The position numbers and the translations under genes were made by a program. From Nectonema munidae (Eukaryota; Nematomorpha; Nectonematoida; Nectonematidae): 64,000 nucleotides of DNA. The stretch spans positions 652,622 to 716,621 of the forward strand of contig JAUIRK010000858.1 in assembly GCA_030549495.1 (NCBI GenBank). Reading direction: 5' to 3'. A model generated the notes under the pieces. That model had not been told where the DNA came from and searched no databases. It saw only the letters and a program-made list of their open reading frames with translations. Below, in pieces: positions 11,496 to 22,452 of this stretch (positions within the stretch are counted from its first letter, which is position 1; each line of letters starts with the position of its first letter).

Positions 11496-12345
11496 TAAAT
11501 TCTTCCTCTTCTTGCTACCAAAGGGCTTGAATTCAAGTTCAGTTTCCTCATACCAATTTATTTAAAAATCGATACATGTGGTCTTATTAGGCCTTCTCGA
11601 TTTAAATATGCAATGGTACCGCTACTTACATTAGAAGTGTATAGATTTTTAGATGCACTTAGATAAGGAGAAAGGGGACAAAATTTTAAATTTTTTGGTG
11701 GACGTCATACATGTGTGACCTCTAAGTACAAATAAGTAAGAAAAATAATTTAAATTTAGTAAAAATTAAGTTCAATTAAATCTATTTTTGATATTTTTTG
11801 AAATGATTCAAACTTGAGCTAGCTTATTCATAACAAATTTATCATTTAAAAGTGGAAAAAAATTTAAAGAATACTAAATATCATAAATAAAAAAATTTTT
11901 ATTTTCAGAAAGATCAAAAAATTTAGCAAACATAATCAAAAGTATTTTCATATTGTAAAAAATGGAAATTTTATAAAATTTTTATTTCCAAAAAGATTGA
12001 AAAGTTCATCAAACATTTCAAATTTTTTACATTTTTTTCATGTTTCAACAATTATTTAAAGAAATTAAAAAAAATATATGTTGGTTTAAAAAAACACAGA
12101 AACAGGCATTATAAATTTGTACTTAATTGGGAAAAATTTTTTTGATCTTAAAATGCAGGTTTTTTCTTCAACATTAATGAAAAGAGGTCATTAGTTATAA
12201 CTCAAAGGATTGCTTGCGACAGGTAATACATACAGTATCAAGTATAAGAAAGTAAAAAAAAATTTTCACCGTATCTAAAAGGATGTCGCTTTTCAGAGGT
12301 ACCATTTTATCCAGGTTTTACTTCATATATACTCACTAGAGCAGT
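11496..12345. other. AT-rich, no gene seen
   Basis: No coding motif, RNA gene or clear transposon terminus was found on either strand. Confidence 0.5.
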
Positions 12346-12351
12346 GGTTCG

Positions 12352-12440
12352 CAACCCTTTTCCAATGGCGATCCAATTTAAGCCTCACGAGACTTTCTGC
12401 AACCCCACACAAAGATCAAGACTATATTCATTGATTAAGG
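12352..12440. repeat. hAT (Charlie-like) terminal sequence
   Basis: CAGTGGTTCGCAACCC at 12352 is a canonical hAT terminus (CAGWGGTTCTCAACC), followed by CGATCCAATTTAAGCC and CTGCAACCCCAC. It may be the 3' end of the minus-strand hAT relic to its right, or an independent element. The inverted partner terminus was not found. Confidence 0.65.
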
Positions 12441-12529
12441 TATACATAACAATGCTACATAACTGCAGTAAATTGTTTTATTATAGCAAAAACGAAATTT
12501 CCATTTATATACAATATAATTAGCTCAAA

Positions 12530-14130
12530 ATAACACAATTGGATGTTACTGATGCGAGTAATACAAGCTTTATTTTGATAATAAACAATAATGTTCTTAA
12601 TATCATGTTTGTTACTGTTTTTCTATCACCAACTTTTCAATCTGCAACAGCTTTCGCTACTACAGATCACTCCAAGACATACGGAGATAAGGCCAAAGAG
12701 CTTCCAATCCTAGCTCAGAGTTGGTCCTGGCATCTTTTGGAGATCCACGATTACCGTCAATAAATTTTCTTAACATTTTGTTACAATAGCCATCATAAAT
12801 CCAGATGTAATAGACGTTCGAGTTTCATTTGACAGAAGTTCTGTTGCATCACCGTTGATGATAAAAAAAGAACAATTCCAACGCATCATGTTGTTCTGTC
12901 CATCTTCTTTTGCAAAGTGCCTAAAATTAAAAGTTGCTAAAACTTGTTGATGATAAAAATTGAAGAAAAATCGGTTCTAAAATTAACATATTTGTATTAC
13001 TTTTAATTTTTAGTTCTTCAGCTGTTTCTTAGACAAAAATTCCTCAAAACAAGCGTGTCGCTTTGAAGAAAAATTGATAAACATGAATATCTTAATAAGT
13101 AAACATTAAATATTCATGTCCAATAAAATAAAATTATTCTTGGAGCGCGTACTCTGTCAATTGTACCCGTCATGTTTCTTACAAGAATGGATTACACATC
13201 TATGTAGCTGATGAGCTGCACACCAGAAGGGCAATGCTTTGGCATACTACCGTTGAATTCTAGAACACTTTTTACTTTCCCACTCATATTACCTAAATTT
13301 GTTGACATGAATTAAATTATGTATTTGCTAATTAGGTTTTTCAACTTAAAAACAAAATAAAATATCTACCGGCTCCATCATAACATTGACTTCTCATTCT
13401 TAGTGGATCTAAGCCCAAGCCACAACATTAAGTATGACATGTGAAAGAGCTTCACCGCTTGTGTCTGAGCTTACATCAATAAATTTAAGAAACTCTTCTT
13501 AAATAGTGTCTAAAAAATAAAATAAGTAAGTCTTATCAAGCATTAGAATAACGTGTTATTCATTACCATTTTTGTCTGTAAACCGGAAACAAATTGCTAA
13601 TTAATCTTTATTGGACACGTCTCTGACTTCATCAGAAGATACGCATTAGTAATATGGACTTTCTTTTATATTATTGACAATCTTTCTTTCAACAATGCTA
13701 CCCATGATTTCAATCAGTTCATTTTGCATTACTGAAGATCTATACGTTGTATTTTTCAGCATTTTCAAAATGTTCACTAAAAACTAAGTCACCAACATCT
13801 ATCCTAAAGTCAATTAGTGCCTGAAATCCACAGTTTATATTAGCTGAATTAATAATATGTTGTGAAGAATCATAGCTTCCCCGTAGGACAATATTTTGTC
13901 TTGATAAGAACATCACAATTTTAATGATTGATTTCAAAATTTGAGCATTTTTTCTCTCTTAATTTAAGAGCAGTGTCCATCATCTTAGTTATAGGCACGT
14001 TGCTCTTGAACAAAGCAAGGAACTGTTCAGAACGAATTTTAGAGTTCACGTGAGCCTGGCATCCATTTCTACCATCTTTAGTTTTACGTTTTGTATCCGC
14101 AATATAGTGAGACGCAGACATATCCAATGC
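12530..14130 (-). pseudogene. hAT transposase relic, ZMYM1/DUF4371-like, minus strand
   Basis: From the N-terminal side, 14127-13921 carries SASHYIADTKRK and SEQFLALFKSNVPI, and 13937-13740 reads RQNIVLRGSYDSSQH then GFQALIDFRIDVGD and HFENAEKYN. That is the DUF4371 signature order (LRG..., NFxALL..., L..H...A...N.). Further down come FLKFIDVSSDTSGEALSHVI (about 13490-13430), NMSGKVKSVL (about 13290) and RWTEQHDALELF (about 12885-12850), matching the RWxERHxALE motif of ZMYM1-like hATs. Multiple stops and frameshifts occur. Its 5' non-coding region (14120-14400) is repeated inverted at the window start. Confidence 0.78.
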
Positions 14131-14400
14131 TCTTTTTAGTATTTTTGAGCAAACACATCTTGATGATCAACTAGATTTTCTCATCTTCTGTCACTGTGAT
14201 TTTATTTCTCTTTCTGTCTCCTCTGTTTTTCTCTTCCGCTTTCTCTGCTAAAACTCAATCATTCACTCAAGCTCTCTTCTTTCGTTCAAGCACTCTTCCC
14301 TTGTTAAGCTCTCCTATCTCATTCAGTTCTCTTCTCTCCAGTGACGTAGCTAGGGTCAGCATGAGGGGCCGTGCCCACACTCCTATGTACCTAGTGGTGC
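14120..14400 (-). repeat. hAT 5'-end region, right arm of a 14-kb-spaced inverted repeat
   Basis: This is the inverse of positions 1-280 and is continuous with the ZMYM1-like transposase relic. It contains CCAGTGACGTAGCTAGGG at 14338, a hAT-like terminus facing right, and a pyrimidine-rich run. Because the terminus and its flank are shared by both arms, the arrangement predates their separation. Confidence 0.72.
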
Positions 14401-15025
14401 CCCCATGCATCTTATTCGATATCAGTTTTTGAAAATTTCTCCAATGAAAGTATCAAGAAATTATACAAAATGTTGCTCACGTTTTTTGTTTTTAATATCA
14501 ACTTTTTTTCTGGTTACACCACTGCTTCTATCTAATTTGCATTTAGAGTTAAATTAAAATAGTTTTCAATCATTTCAATTTTATATCAATGAATATTGTT
14601 AGACTCGCGCTAAAATTTTTTTTCAACAAAGGTCATTTAATCTTTATCACTACATTTGTTACATTTGATAACTTTTATTTTTTCGAGTCAAGAAATTTTT
14701 TTAATAGCTATTTGCGAATGAATATTTTGACTAGCTATTCGGTTTAAAAGCAAGAATACTCTATTTTCTTAATATTTGAGCAGAGATATTTTTTATAATG
14801 TTCGATTGTTAAAATTTATAAGTAACACTGTACATAATCAAATACCTTTTTTTAAAGAAAATTTGTTGATTATAGTAAAAATATAATATTGAAACAAAAC
14901 TTTTCAGTTGATAAAAATGTACTTGATCTATTATTTATGACAGCTGTCAGAATTTTATTTGTAGACAAATATTCAAAAAAACGCCATTGTTTTCTTTTCT
15001 CGTATGCTTTGATTTATGTTAGTTT
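14401..15025. other. No gene seen
   Basis: AT-rich sequence without recognised motifs on either strand. Confidence 0.5.
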
Positions 15026-15039
15026 GGTCCTCGGACATT

Positions 15040-15210
15040 TCGCCCCATTATTTTCATAAGACAGTTCGTCTCATGGACAATTCGCTCCATTATTTTCATA
15101 AGACAGTTCGTCCCATGGACAATTCGCTCCATTATTTTCAGACATTTTGTTTCATGGACAATTCGCCCCGTTATTTTCATAAGATATTTTGTCTCATGGA
15201 CAATTCTAAA
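15040..15210. repeat. 42-bp minisatellite, left arm (about 4 units)
   Basis: Repeats of CCATTATTTTCATAAGACAG followed by TTCGTCTCATGGACAATTCG. As 42 is a multiple of three, a repetitive open frame arises by chance. Confidence 0.85.
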
Positions 15211-15324
15211 AAATTAAGAGATAAAATGATTAATTTGAAATAATTTAATAGAGATAAAATAAACAAGAATATAAATTTTTTTAATAATTTTACACATTTA
15301 ATAAGCAAAGATGGATGAAACAAA

Positions 15325-15388
15325 TAGCCTATGAGACAATTTGTCCAGGGTGCAAATTGTCTTTGGGGCAAAATGTTTATCGACCGTT
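15325..15388. repeat. Inner inverted-repeat block, left
   Basis: CCTATGAGACAATTTGTCC through GTTTATCGACC is the inverse of sequence at 16605-16735, which begins GGTCGACAGACATTTCGCC. The right block contains about six 18-bp units of CATAGACAATTCGCCC; the left has about three. Confidence 0.7.
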
Positions 15389-15620
15389 AGTTTAAATAAT
15401 TTTTTAATTAAAAGGGCTAGCTACTTAAATGTTGGCTTTTGCTGTTTATAAAAATTTGAAAATATCAAGTAAACTAATTCTTTATGCCTCCTATTATTTT
15501 GAAATTATTCTGAGAACAGACGGTTCCATTTTAAAATAGGGAAAATTGCTTTATTAGTTTTTTTTGTTTCCTTTCTCTCTTATGTTAATTATGTAGCAAA
15601 TTTTTCAATTTTGAGTAAAA

Positions 15621-15773
15621 GGTAAGGTGCAGCGGGTGTATTTTCATTGATAAGCACTGATGTACCGCTTATGTCAAACTATGAACAAATTCGTATCGAT
15701 GAGGAATCGAATCCAGAGGCTTCCGTGCTATGTCCATCATCTCAACCAATCTGCCATGCCACCCATAGAGTAT
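15621..15773 (-). repeat. tRNA-derived SINE, family A, degenerate copy
   Basis: On the minus strand it reads AGATTGGTTGAGATGATGG (A-box region), then GGATTCGATTCCTC (B box), then TTCATAGTTTGACATAAGCGG and ATGAAAATACACCC. The block order matches the family A copies at 46404 and 60623 (TCATAGTTCGATACAAGCGG, ATGAAAACACCC). Confidence 0.75.
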
Positions 15774-16055
15774 GCCGTAGGGGGGTACGTCAAATTACTT
15801 TTCAAAAAACTTAAGTTATGCCCTAAAATTTTTTAGTTTTTTTGAAGCTTTATAACTTTTTCTGATAGACTTTTTTTACTTAAAATTTATTATAAAAGGC
15901 AAATCATTGCTAAATGTTAAAAGTTATTTTACTTTTTGTGGCTTGTATCAATTTAGCTTTTAAACTATTTTTGAATGATGCTGAGTAAAATGAAATAATG
16001 CGATCTTAATTTTTTGTTTGCACAATTATAATTTCATTTTATACCCTTGCCCCTA

Positions 16056-16235
16056 GGAGCCTCAATGGTTGTTAGGGTGTACCTCTCAGCTTAACAGTTG
16101 AAGGTCAGGGGTTCGATCCCCAAGGCTCCCAACTCTAAAAACAAATTCACAAAAATTGTGATTAACCATCTTAAGCATAATGCGAGCATATAGCCTTACG
16201 GCTGAAAGTACTTTGATATCTCCAACCAACCAACC
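16056..16235 (+). repeat. tRNA-derived SINE, family B
   Basis: The first 75 bases look like a tRNA: GGAGCCT at 16056-16062 pairs with AGGCTCC at 16123-16129, and a T arm GGGGTTCGATCCCC is perfect. The anticodon arm does not fold cleanly. The sequence runs on into a non-tRNA body ending in CCAACCAACC. It is therefore a SINE and not a tRNA gene. Confidence 0.75.
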
Positions 16236-16604
16236 CTTGCCCCTGAATCAATCACATGTTTTCATATAAACATCGCAGGGTGTCTAGTAGACGCTTTGCC
16301 TTTAGACTACATTCACTCATAAAACTATCTAACCTTCAGTTATTTGTTTTCTCTATGAATCAAATATCCTTTCATCAATTCCTGTAATGTGCCTGGTAGA
16401 CTACTTCATTTTTCTAATGAAAAACCTATTCCACCCCCAAACAATTTTGGATTTTTTTAAACTAGTGTATATTCTGCAAACTTAATTAAAATATTTTCGC
16501 TGGAAGTATAGTATTTAAATTCACCAATTTTGTAAAAAAAAATATAAAGTAGTATTATAAATTTAGGACTTTAGGTATGCGATGAATACACTCTTTTTTA
16601 AAGG

Positions 16605-16735
16605 GTCGACAGACATTTCGCCCCATAGACAATTCGCCCAATAGACAATTCGTCCCATAAACAATTCGCCCCATAGATGATTCACCCCATAGACAATTCG
16701 CACCATGGACATATTGTCTCATAGGCTATCTGTTA
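16605..16735. repeat. Inner inverted-repeat block, right (18-bp units)
   Basis: Tandem variants of CATAGACAATTCGCCC, running inverse to 15325-15388. The units share core words with the 42-bp arms (GACAATTCGCCCCAT), so the two arrays are related. Confidence 0.7.
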
Positions 16736-17069
16736 ATTTTTTTTTATCACTTTTAAATAATTTTAAATTATTGATGATGAAATTGAAGAAAAAGATAATT
16801 ACGATGATATTACAATTACAAGATATTAATTTTTATTTTGTTTAAAAATTTTAAATATTTGTTTCATAAAATAACTGTATTTCAAAAAACAATTCTTCAA
16901 AAAACTAAATAAAATTAAAATAAAGCTATTTTTATTGAGATGAGTTGTGATATTAGGCAAAACGTTTATATGCTAAACCGTTTTACGAAAAATAGTCTTA
17001 TGAAAAAAGCGTAAAAGAGTCTAAAAAAATTGAAAAAACGGTTTTATAAAACAATAGTTCTAATTGATC

Positions 17070-17555
17070 TGCATAAATAGAGTAAATTGTCTATGGCAAG
17101 AATTGTGTTATAAAAATAGAGCAAATTTTTAATGGAAAGAATTGTCTTATAAAAATAGGACTGGAAGTTTTATAAAAATAATAGAGCGCATTCTCTTATA
17201 AAAATAATGGGGTAAATTGAGCATGAAGCAAATCGTCTTATGAAAATTATGAGGCGAATTATTTTATGAAAATAATGGGGCAAATTGTTTTAATAGTTTG
17301 GCGAATTGTTCATGAGACAAAATGTCTTATGAAAATAATGGGGCGAATTATCCATGAGACAAAATGTCTTATGAAAATAATGGGGCGAATTGTTCATGAG
17401 ACAAAATGTCTTATGAAAAATAATGGGGTGAATTGTCCATGAGACAAAATGTCTTATGAAAATAATGGGTCGAATTGTCCATGGGACGAACGGTCTTATG
17501 AAAATAATGGGGCGAATTGTCCATGAGACAAAAAAATAATGGGGCGAAATGTCTG
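17070..17555. repeat. 42-bp minisatellite, right arm (8 or more units)
   Basis: Units of GGGGCGAATTGTCCATGAG followed by ACAAAATGTCTTATGAAAATAAT, inverse to the left arm. The units nearest the terminus are the most regular; inner ones are degenerate. Confidence 0.85.
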
Positions 17556-17614
17556 AGGACCTTCTAAAGGATTGCTTGAATATTTGGTCTCCCGTGGTAT
17601 TTCCAGACCACTAA

Positions 17615-17673
17615 TTTTGAAAATTGCAACAAAAAAAGTTCGCCCCCCAATAATTTTGAGGATGTGCGCCCCT
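17615..17673. repeat. hAT-like terminal fragment
   Basis: The inverse reads CAGGGGCGCACATCCTC then AAAATTATTGGGGGGCG. It matches 643-690 in opposite orientation. No transposase is attached. Confidence 0.4.
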
Positions 17674-17690
17674 GATATATAAGATAAATA

Positions 17691-19296
17691 CAGTAGAACT
17701 CCTCCCTACGGTCACTCCTGAAAAGCGGTCAACGCTTCTAATACGGTTAGAAAGTATAGTCCCGAATTCTTTTATATTTCTATATATTGCATAATTATTG
17801 AGTATAACTGTCACTCCCGTATTGCGTATTACGGTCACCCATTATCGCATATTTTTGTCAAAACGGACAAGGTAAATTTTCAAAGGGATCATGTTTTAAC
17901 ATCAAAATAAAACACTTTTAGTTGCTAATTTTAAATCTGTTTTTTTTTCTGTTACCCTATTGATATAAAGTTATAGAAGCTAATATTGTCTTTAGCATTC
18001 GCATTATGATTACCCTCTTATGTTTATGCTACATTTCTCTACACTACATTTCTCTGGTTTAAAAAATCGAAAGACCGTTCAACAGTTGTTCTTTGCTGTA
18101 ATATGAATGAAGAATTCCAAAAACCGCTCATTATAGAAAGATTTCAGAAGCCAAATTGTTTTAAAAATGTTCCTCATGAAGCTTTTCCTGTTTTATGGAA
18201 GTCCATTAAAAAAGCTTGGATGGTTGCTGAACTTTACCGTGAATGGTTGCTTGAATTTGATAAGCTGATGCAAAAGCAAAAGCGCAATGTTTTGTTGTTT
18301 GTAGACAACGCTTCTGGCCATCCAAAAGATGTTAAGACGAAAAATATAAAAGTTATTTCTTTCCTGCTAAATGTACCTCAGTTCTACAACCTCTTGAACA
18401 GGGCATAATTCATATTTTACACGTTATTATCAAAAAAAAACTTCTCAGTTCCATTATTGCAAGAACAGAAAAATATGGAAATTTTTCCCTTCACCCCATT
18501 ACTGTTTTAAACGCCATTGAATGGATAGCGGACTCTGTTAAAGATATATAGCCCTATACAATTGAGGCTTGTTTTTGCAAGTGGTTTTAGTGTTCTGCAC
18601 AATATTTGAATCTTGAACAGGGCATCCCACTTGATGATCTTAACAAAGAAGTCTCTCAGCGCTGTGAAATAGAAAAGCCTATGACAGACACAGAATTCAT
18701 TTCAATTGATAATGATTTACCGGTCGTTGAAGTACTTACTGGTACATGGGAAGCAGATTTAGTAAAAGACGTACTCGGTGAAAATTCATCAGATCCGGAA
18801 GCTTTGCACATAGAAGATAATGGGCTTGGTAAGAGTGTATGTTCTATAAAAAATCTTTCTGGAGTTATACCCTCTGCAATCGATCCTAAAAAATTTCCAC
18901 TTAAAAGAGGAATGTTATAAAGCTATGATCTTGAACGGAAACTGGAAAAAGACATTGAGCAAGTAATGGTTTTAGGACAGCTAGCAAAAAAAGCAAACAT
19001 TAATTGATACCTACTTTATTAAAAAGTAAAATTACTACCTGTTTTTTGCAAAATAAAAATAACTTTATAGATTTTACTTTTTTTTTTATTTCTGTGACAT
19101 TTTAAGTTTATTTTTCAATTTTTTTACTATGTAATAATTTATAATATAAAGAAGCGAAAAATATAAATGTTATTGATTGATTATAACAGTTATCCTTTTA
19201 CTCTCAAATAACATAACTACTCCTCTAATGAGGTCAATCCTAAATAACGGTCAAAAGACTTGGTACCAATGGTGACCTCATTAAAGAATTCTACTG
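17691..19296 (+). mobile_element. pogo/Tigger element, 1606 bp, clean ends
   Basis: CAGTAGAACTCCTCCCTACGG starts at 17691; the inverse at the right ends in AGAATTCTACTG at 19296. TA flanks both sides (17689-17690 and 19297-19298), the pogo/Tc1 target. The element is shorter than a full Tigger (about 2.5 kb) because the N-terminal DNA-binding region of the transposase is absent. Confidence 0.88.
18060..19006 (+). pseudogene. Tigger transposase, DDE core and C-terminus only
   Basis: The coding trace begins with KSKDRSTVVLCCNMNEE, then KKAWMVAELYREWLLEFD and QKRNVLLFVDNASGHP, the catalytic Asp in a canonical LFVDN motif. Then follows VKTKNIKVISFLLNVPQ. A frameshift near 18400 leads to a run with ITVLNAIEWIADSV and TIEACFCKW. 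The last frame, 18606-18920, is an acidic C-terminal tail. The CENP-B-type helix-turn-helix and the first catalytic Asp region are missing, so it cannot transpose by itself. Similar to TIGD4/TIGD6-type proteins. Confidence 0.85.
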
Positions 19297-19298
19297 TA

Positions 19299-19552
19299 TT
19301 ATAAAATTTCTTACCTTGAAAATATTTAATTTAAACAAAATAATAAGGATATTAATCAAAAATGTCCATTACTTTTTAATTTATTATATTGGTATGTTAA
19401 AATTTTTATTTATGTAAATTATCTTGAAAGCATTAAATATTTGTTTAGTGGCATTTCTAAAGATAAATGATAATCAAAATTTTTTTTAATTTAAACTTCT
19501 GATGGGAGGGCGGCTGGAGCCCCCTAGCTAATTACGTCCATGCCTTTTACAT
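19299..19552. other. AT-rich; one hAT-like end near 19500-19545
   Basis: The inverse of GCCCCCTAGCTAATTACGTCCATG resembles degenerate hAT termini (CATGG.CGTA..TAGCTAGGGGG). Nothing else was recognised. Confidence 0.35.
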
Positions 19553-19572
19553 TTTCATGAGTGTATCATTTA

Positions 19573-22452
19573 TTATATATAAAACAACACTGAGTGAAAC
19601 ATTGAACTTACTAAGTTAGTTTCACTTTTAGCTTTATTAAAAGAAGTAAAGTTGAGCAAGCTAGTAATATTAGCATTCCAATGTTTTGCAACTTTCCAAT
19701 TGAAGGACTGCTTAGAGGATTTACACTTATATTGAGGGAGAAAAATATTATATATAGATCGAAGACGAATAGAGTGCATTTGCTTAACAGGTTTTAACTG
19801 ATTGTACAAGCAGAATGGAACTAAACCACATAAAAGTTTGAAACAAAATAAAGTAAGTTTATATTCATATATATCATCAACTTTCAGCATTTGAAGATCA
19901 TAAAAAAGAATGTTAGAAGAGTATCTAATATTCAAGTTTAAAATAATTTTCAAAACTTTTTTTTGAAGAGTAAGTAAAACATTCAGATTACTATGACCCC
20001 ATATTAAAATATTATAAGTCAAATAAGGAATGAAAAAGGACTTGTAGAGAAGGAGAAGAATATTTTTACCTAGATAATTTTTCAAGCTTTTCAACATTCC
20101 AATAACAGAAGAGAGTTTCAATGAGAGAGCTTTCATATGATCATGCCATGATAGCTTTTCATCAATGATCAATCCAAGCAAATTGAAAGACTTTACAAAG
20201 TCAATATTGAGCTTCTTAGAAACTTTCAACTTGTCAACACAAGTTTTAGAAAAAATAATGCCTTTTGTTTTCACATAATTGATAACCAAATCATTAGATG
20301 AACACCATTTTAAAACCTCGTTATAGTTTTTATGCAAATTTTCAAGTTCAGAATCAAATGATATGGAATTAGATGAAAATAATAATGTTACATCATCAGC
20401 ATACAAGAAAATTTTTATTATTAGATTACTTTGAGGAATATCATTAATAAATATTTTGAACAATAAGGGGCCTAGTAAGGAGCCTTGAGGTACACCACAA
20501 TGTAGCATACTGTGTTTAGACGAAATATCATTTATTGAAACAAACTGTTCTCTTTTATGGAGATATGATTCGACCAGATCAAGTGATGATGATGAAAATC
20601 CATACAATTTGAGTTTTTCCAAAAGTATCATATGATTCAATGAATCAAATGCTCGAGTCATGTCTAAAAATACAGCTAAAACTTTTTCATTTTTGTCAAG
20701 GTCAGTAATAATATTATTCAAAAAAGAAAAATGCAAAGTTTCAGTTGAATAATACTTTCTAAAAGCATGCTGGTTTTCAAAATACAGATTATTTGAAGAA
20801 AAATACTTTTCAATTTGCAAAGAAAGAAGTCTTTCAAAAATCTTGGCTCAAATAGGCACTATAGTTGTAGGCCTATAATTCTCAACTAACATTCTCGATC
20901 CCTTTTTATGAACAGGAATTACACGCCCTATTTTAAAAACATGTGGAAAAATACCATGTATAACACAATCATTGAAAAGGCAAACTAATGGAGAGCATAC
21001 AATATTCAATATAGATTTGATTTTGTTAGTGGACAACCCTAGAAAATCTTCATAATCACTGTTTTCAAGAGAAATGACTGCATTCAGTAGATCATTAGGG
21101 GAAAATCTACTAAAATTAAACATACTTGATGCTTCATTGACATAGCTGGAAAAGTGATCACCTATAGAAGAAATTGAGGTAGAACAAAAGTGATCATTAA
21201 AAGCATTAGCAATCTCAAATGAATCATAAATTGAAGAACTGTTCAATGAAATTTCAGATATCGAAATTTTTCCAGGCTTAAGAATACTATTCAATTTAGA
21301 CCAGATTTGCTTGGAGTCTTTAATGTTTAAAAACTGACTACAGTAAAATCTACGTTTCAACTTTCTACACTCAAATTTTATCCTATTTCTCAAACTTTTC
21401 AGTTCAGTTTTCAATAGGGAACAAACATTATTACAACTATTAATTTTTTTATGAAGTTTATCCCTTCTTTTAATTAAACTTAAAACTTCATCCGAAAGCC
21501 AATTCTTATCCTTTATTTTATACTTACTGTTATGACCCTTTTTAGATTTGACAAAATTACAGTCATTCGCTAGTGATGCTAGTTTATTTGACAGGAAATC
21601 AGCAGCGATTTCAGGGTTACTAGAGCATTGTAGCATTTCGAAAGCCCAATTTACTGAAGAAACTTTTTCAACAAACAACCTTTTGTCAAAGTACTTTTTA
21701 TAATTTCTTTTAATCATGAAGTCAACAAAGTTCAAACATAATACAATTGGAAAATGATCAGATAAATTTTCATTCAAAACAAAAGCCTCATGATCTCTAT
21801 TTTGAAAGTTGATAAAAAAATTGTCAATCAAGGATTTAGAACTTTCTCTAGTATAACAAGTTATGGACGGAAAATATCCAGATGACATAATACCATTCAA
21901 AAAACTAGAAACACAGGAGTCAGAAGCAATTTTAAATAAATTCAAATTGAAATCTCCCCCAAAAACATGTCCAGAACCGTTTTCAAGATTTACAAGAAAG
22001 TCATCAAATTCTTCTAGAAAGTTTACCTTGTTCAAAGCATCAGGATGACGGTATACATTACGAACAATGAGGGATGAATCCCTCAAAAAAATTTCACAGA
22101 TTTTGCTCTTGAAAGAGTAAAATAAATAATCTTTCAATGGATATAAATTCAAATTATTGTTCAACCACGTTTCTTGTAAAATAATAACCGAGAAAGGATG
22201 TGAAACGAAAGAATTTAAACGGGTAATGAGATCACAAAGTAATTCATATTTAGCATTCAAGCTTTGGACATTTAGACTCATAATTTTAAAATTATGACCT
22301 TCAATTGAAAGATCTCTTACATCGGTCAAAAGAGAAGATTTCAAAAAATATTGACTATGAGAATAAATAAATATATTTTCACATGTAATTTTGTTCGAAT
22401 CAAGTATAAAAAAATCATTCAAATCAAGATAAGATGAATGACTATGGCTCAT
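19573..22452 (-). pseudogene. LINE ORF2: APE endonuclease plus reverse transcriptase, one stop
   Basis: Numbering from the ATG at 22452: IMSLNVQSLNAK (Asn near 61), ILQETWL (93-96), VFGGDFNLNLF (165-169), SLIDNFFI (209) and LSDHFPIV (231-235) are the APE active-site blocks. RT blocks include RVIPVHKKGS, FLDMTRAFDSLNH, CGVPQGSLLGPLLFKIFINDI (shortened match) and FLYADDVTLLF with YADD near codon 684. Codon 535 is TGA (20850-20848), directly before AKIFERLL; the neighbouring LINE reads SKIFEK there. Between SFKSK and ICEIFLRDSS about 45 residues present in the related LINE are missing in frame, removing part of the endonuclease sheet. No RNase H domain is seen. Confidence 0.9.

Larger units (their letters stand above)
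15026..17561. mobile_element. 2.5-kb element with minisatellite-containing terminal inverted repeats
   Basis: The left terminus is GGTCCTCGGACATTTCGCC; the right terminus is its inverse with one mismatch, ending in GAGGACC at 17561. Inside each end is a tandem array of a 42-bp unit (CATGGACAATTCGCCCCATT... on the left, inverse on the right), with about 4 units on the left and 8 or more on the right. The interior has no transposase and carries two SINEs. A target-site duplication is not evident (TTT versus TTC flanks). The superfamily is unknown. It is best read as a non-autonomous DNA transposon. Confidence 0.7.

Noticed and set aside
15016-15243. Repetitive open frame as a small protein
   Set aside because: A by-product of the 42-bp minisatellite, whose length is a multiple of three.
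16056-16130. tRNA gene
   Set aside because: Acceptor and T arms pair, but the anticodon arm does not fold and the unit continues into a SINE body.
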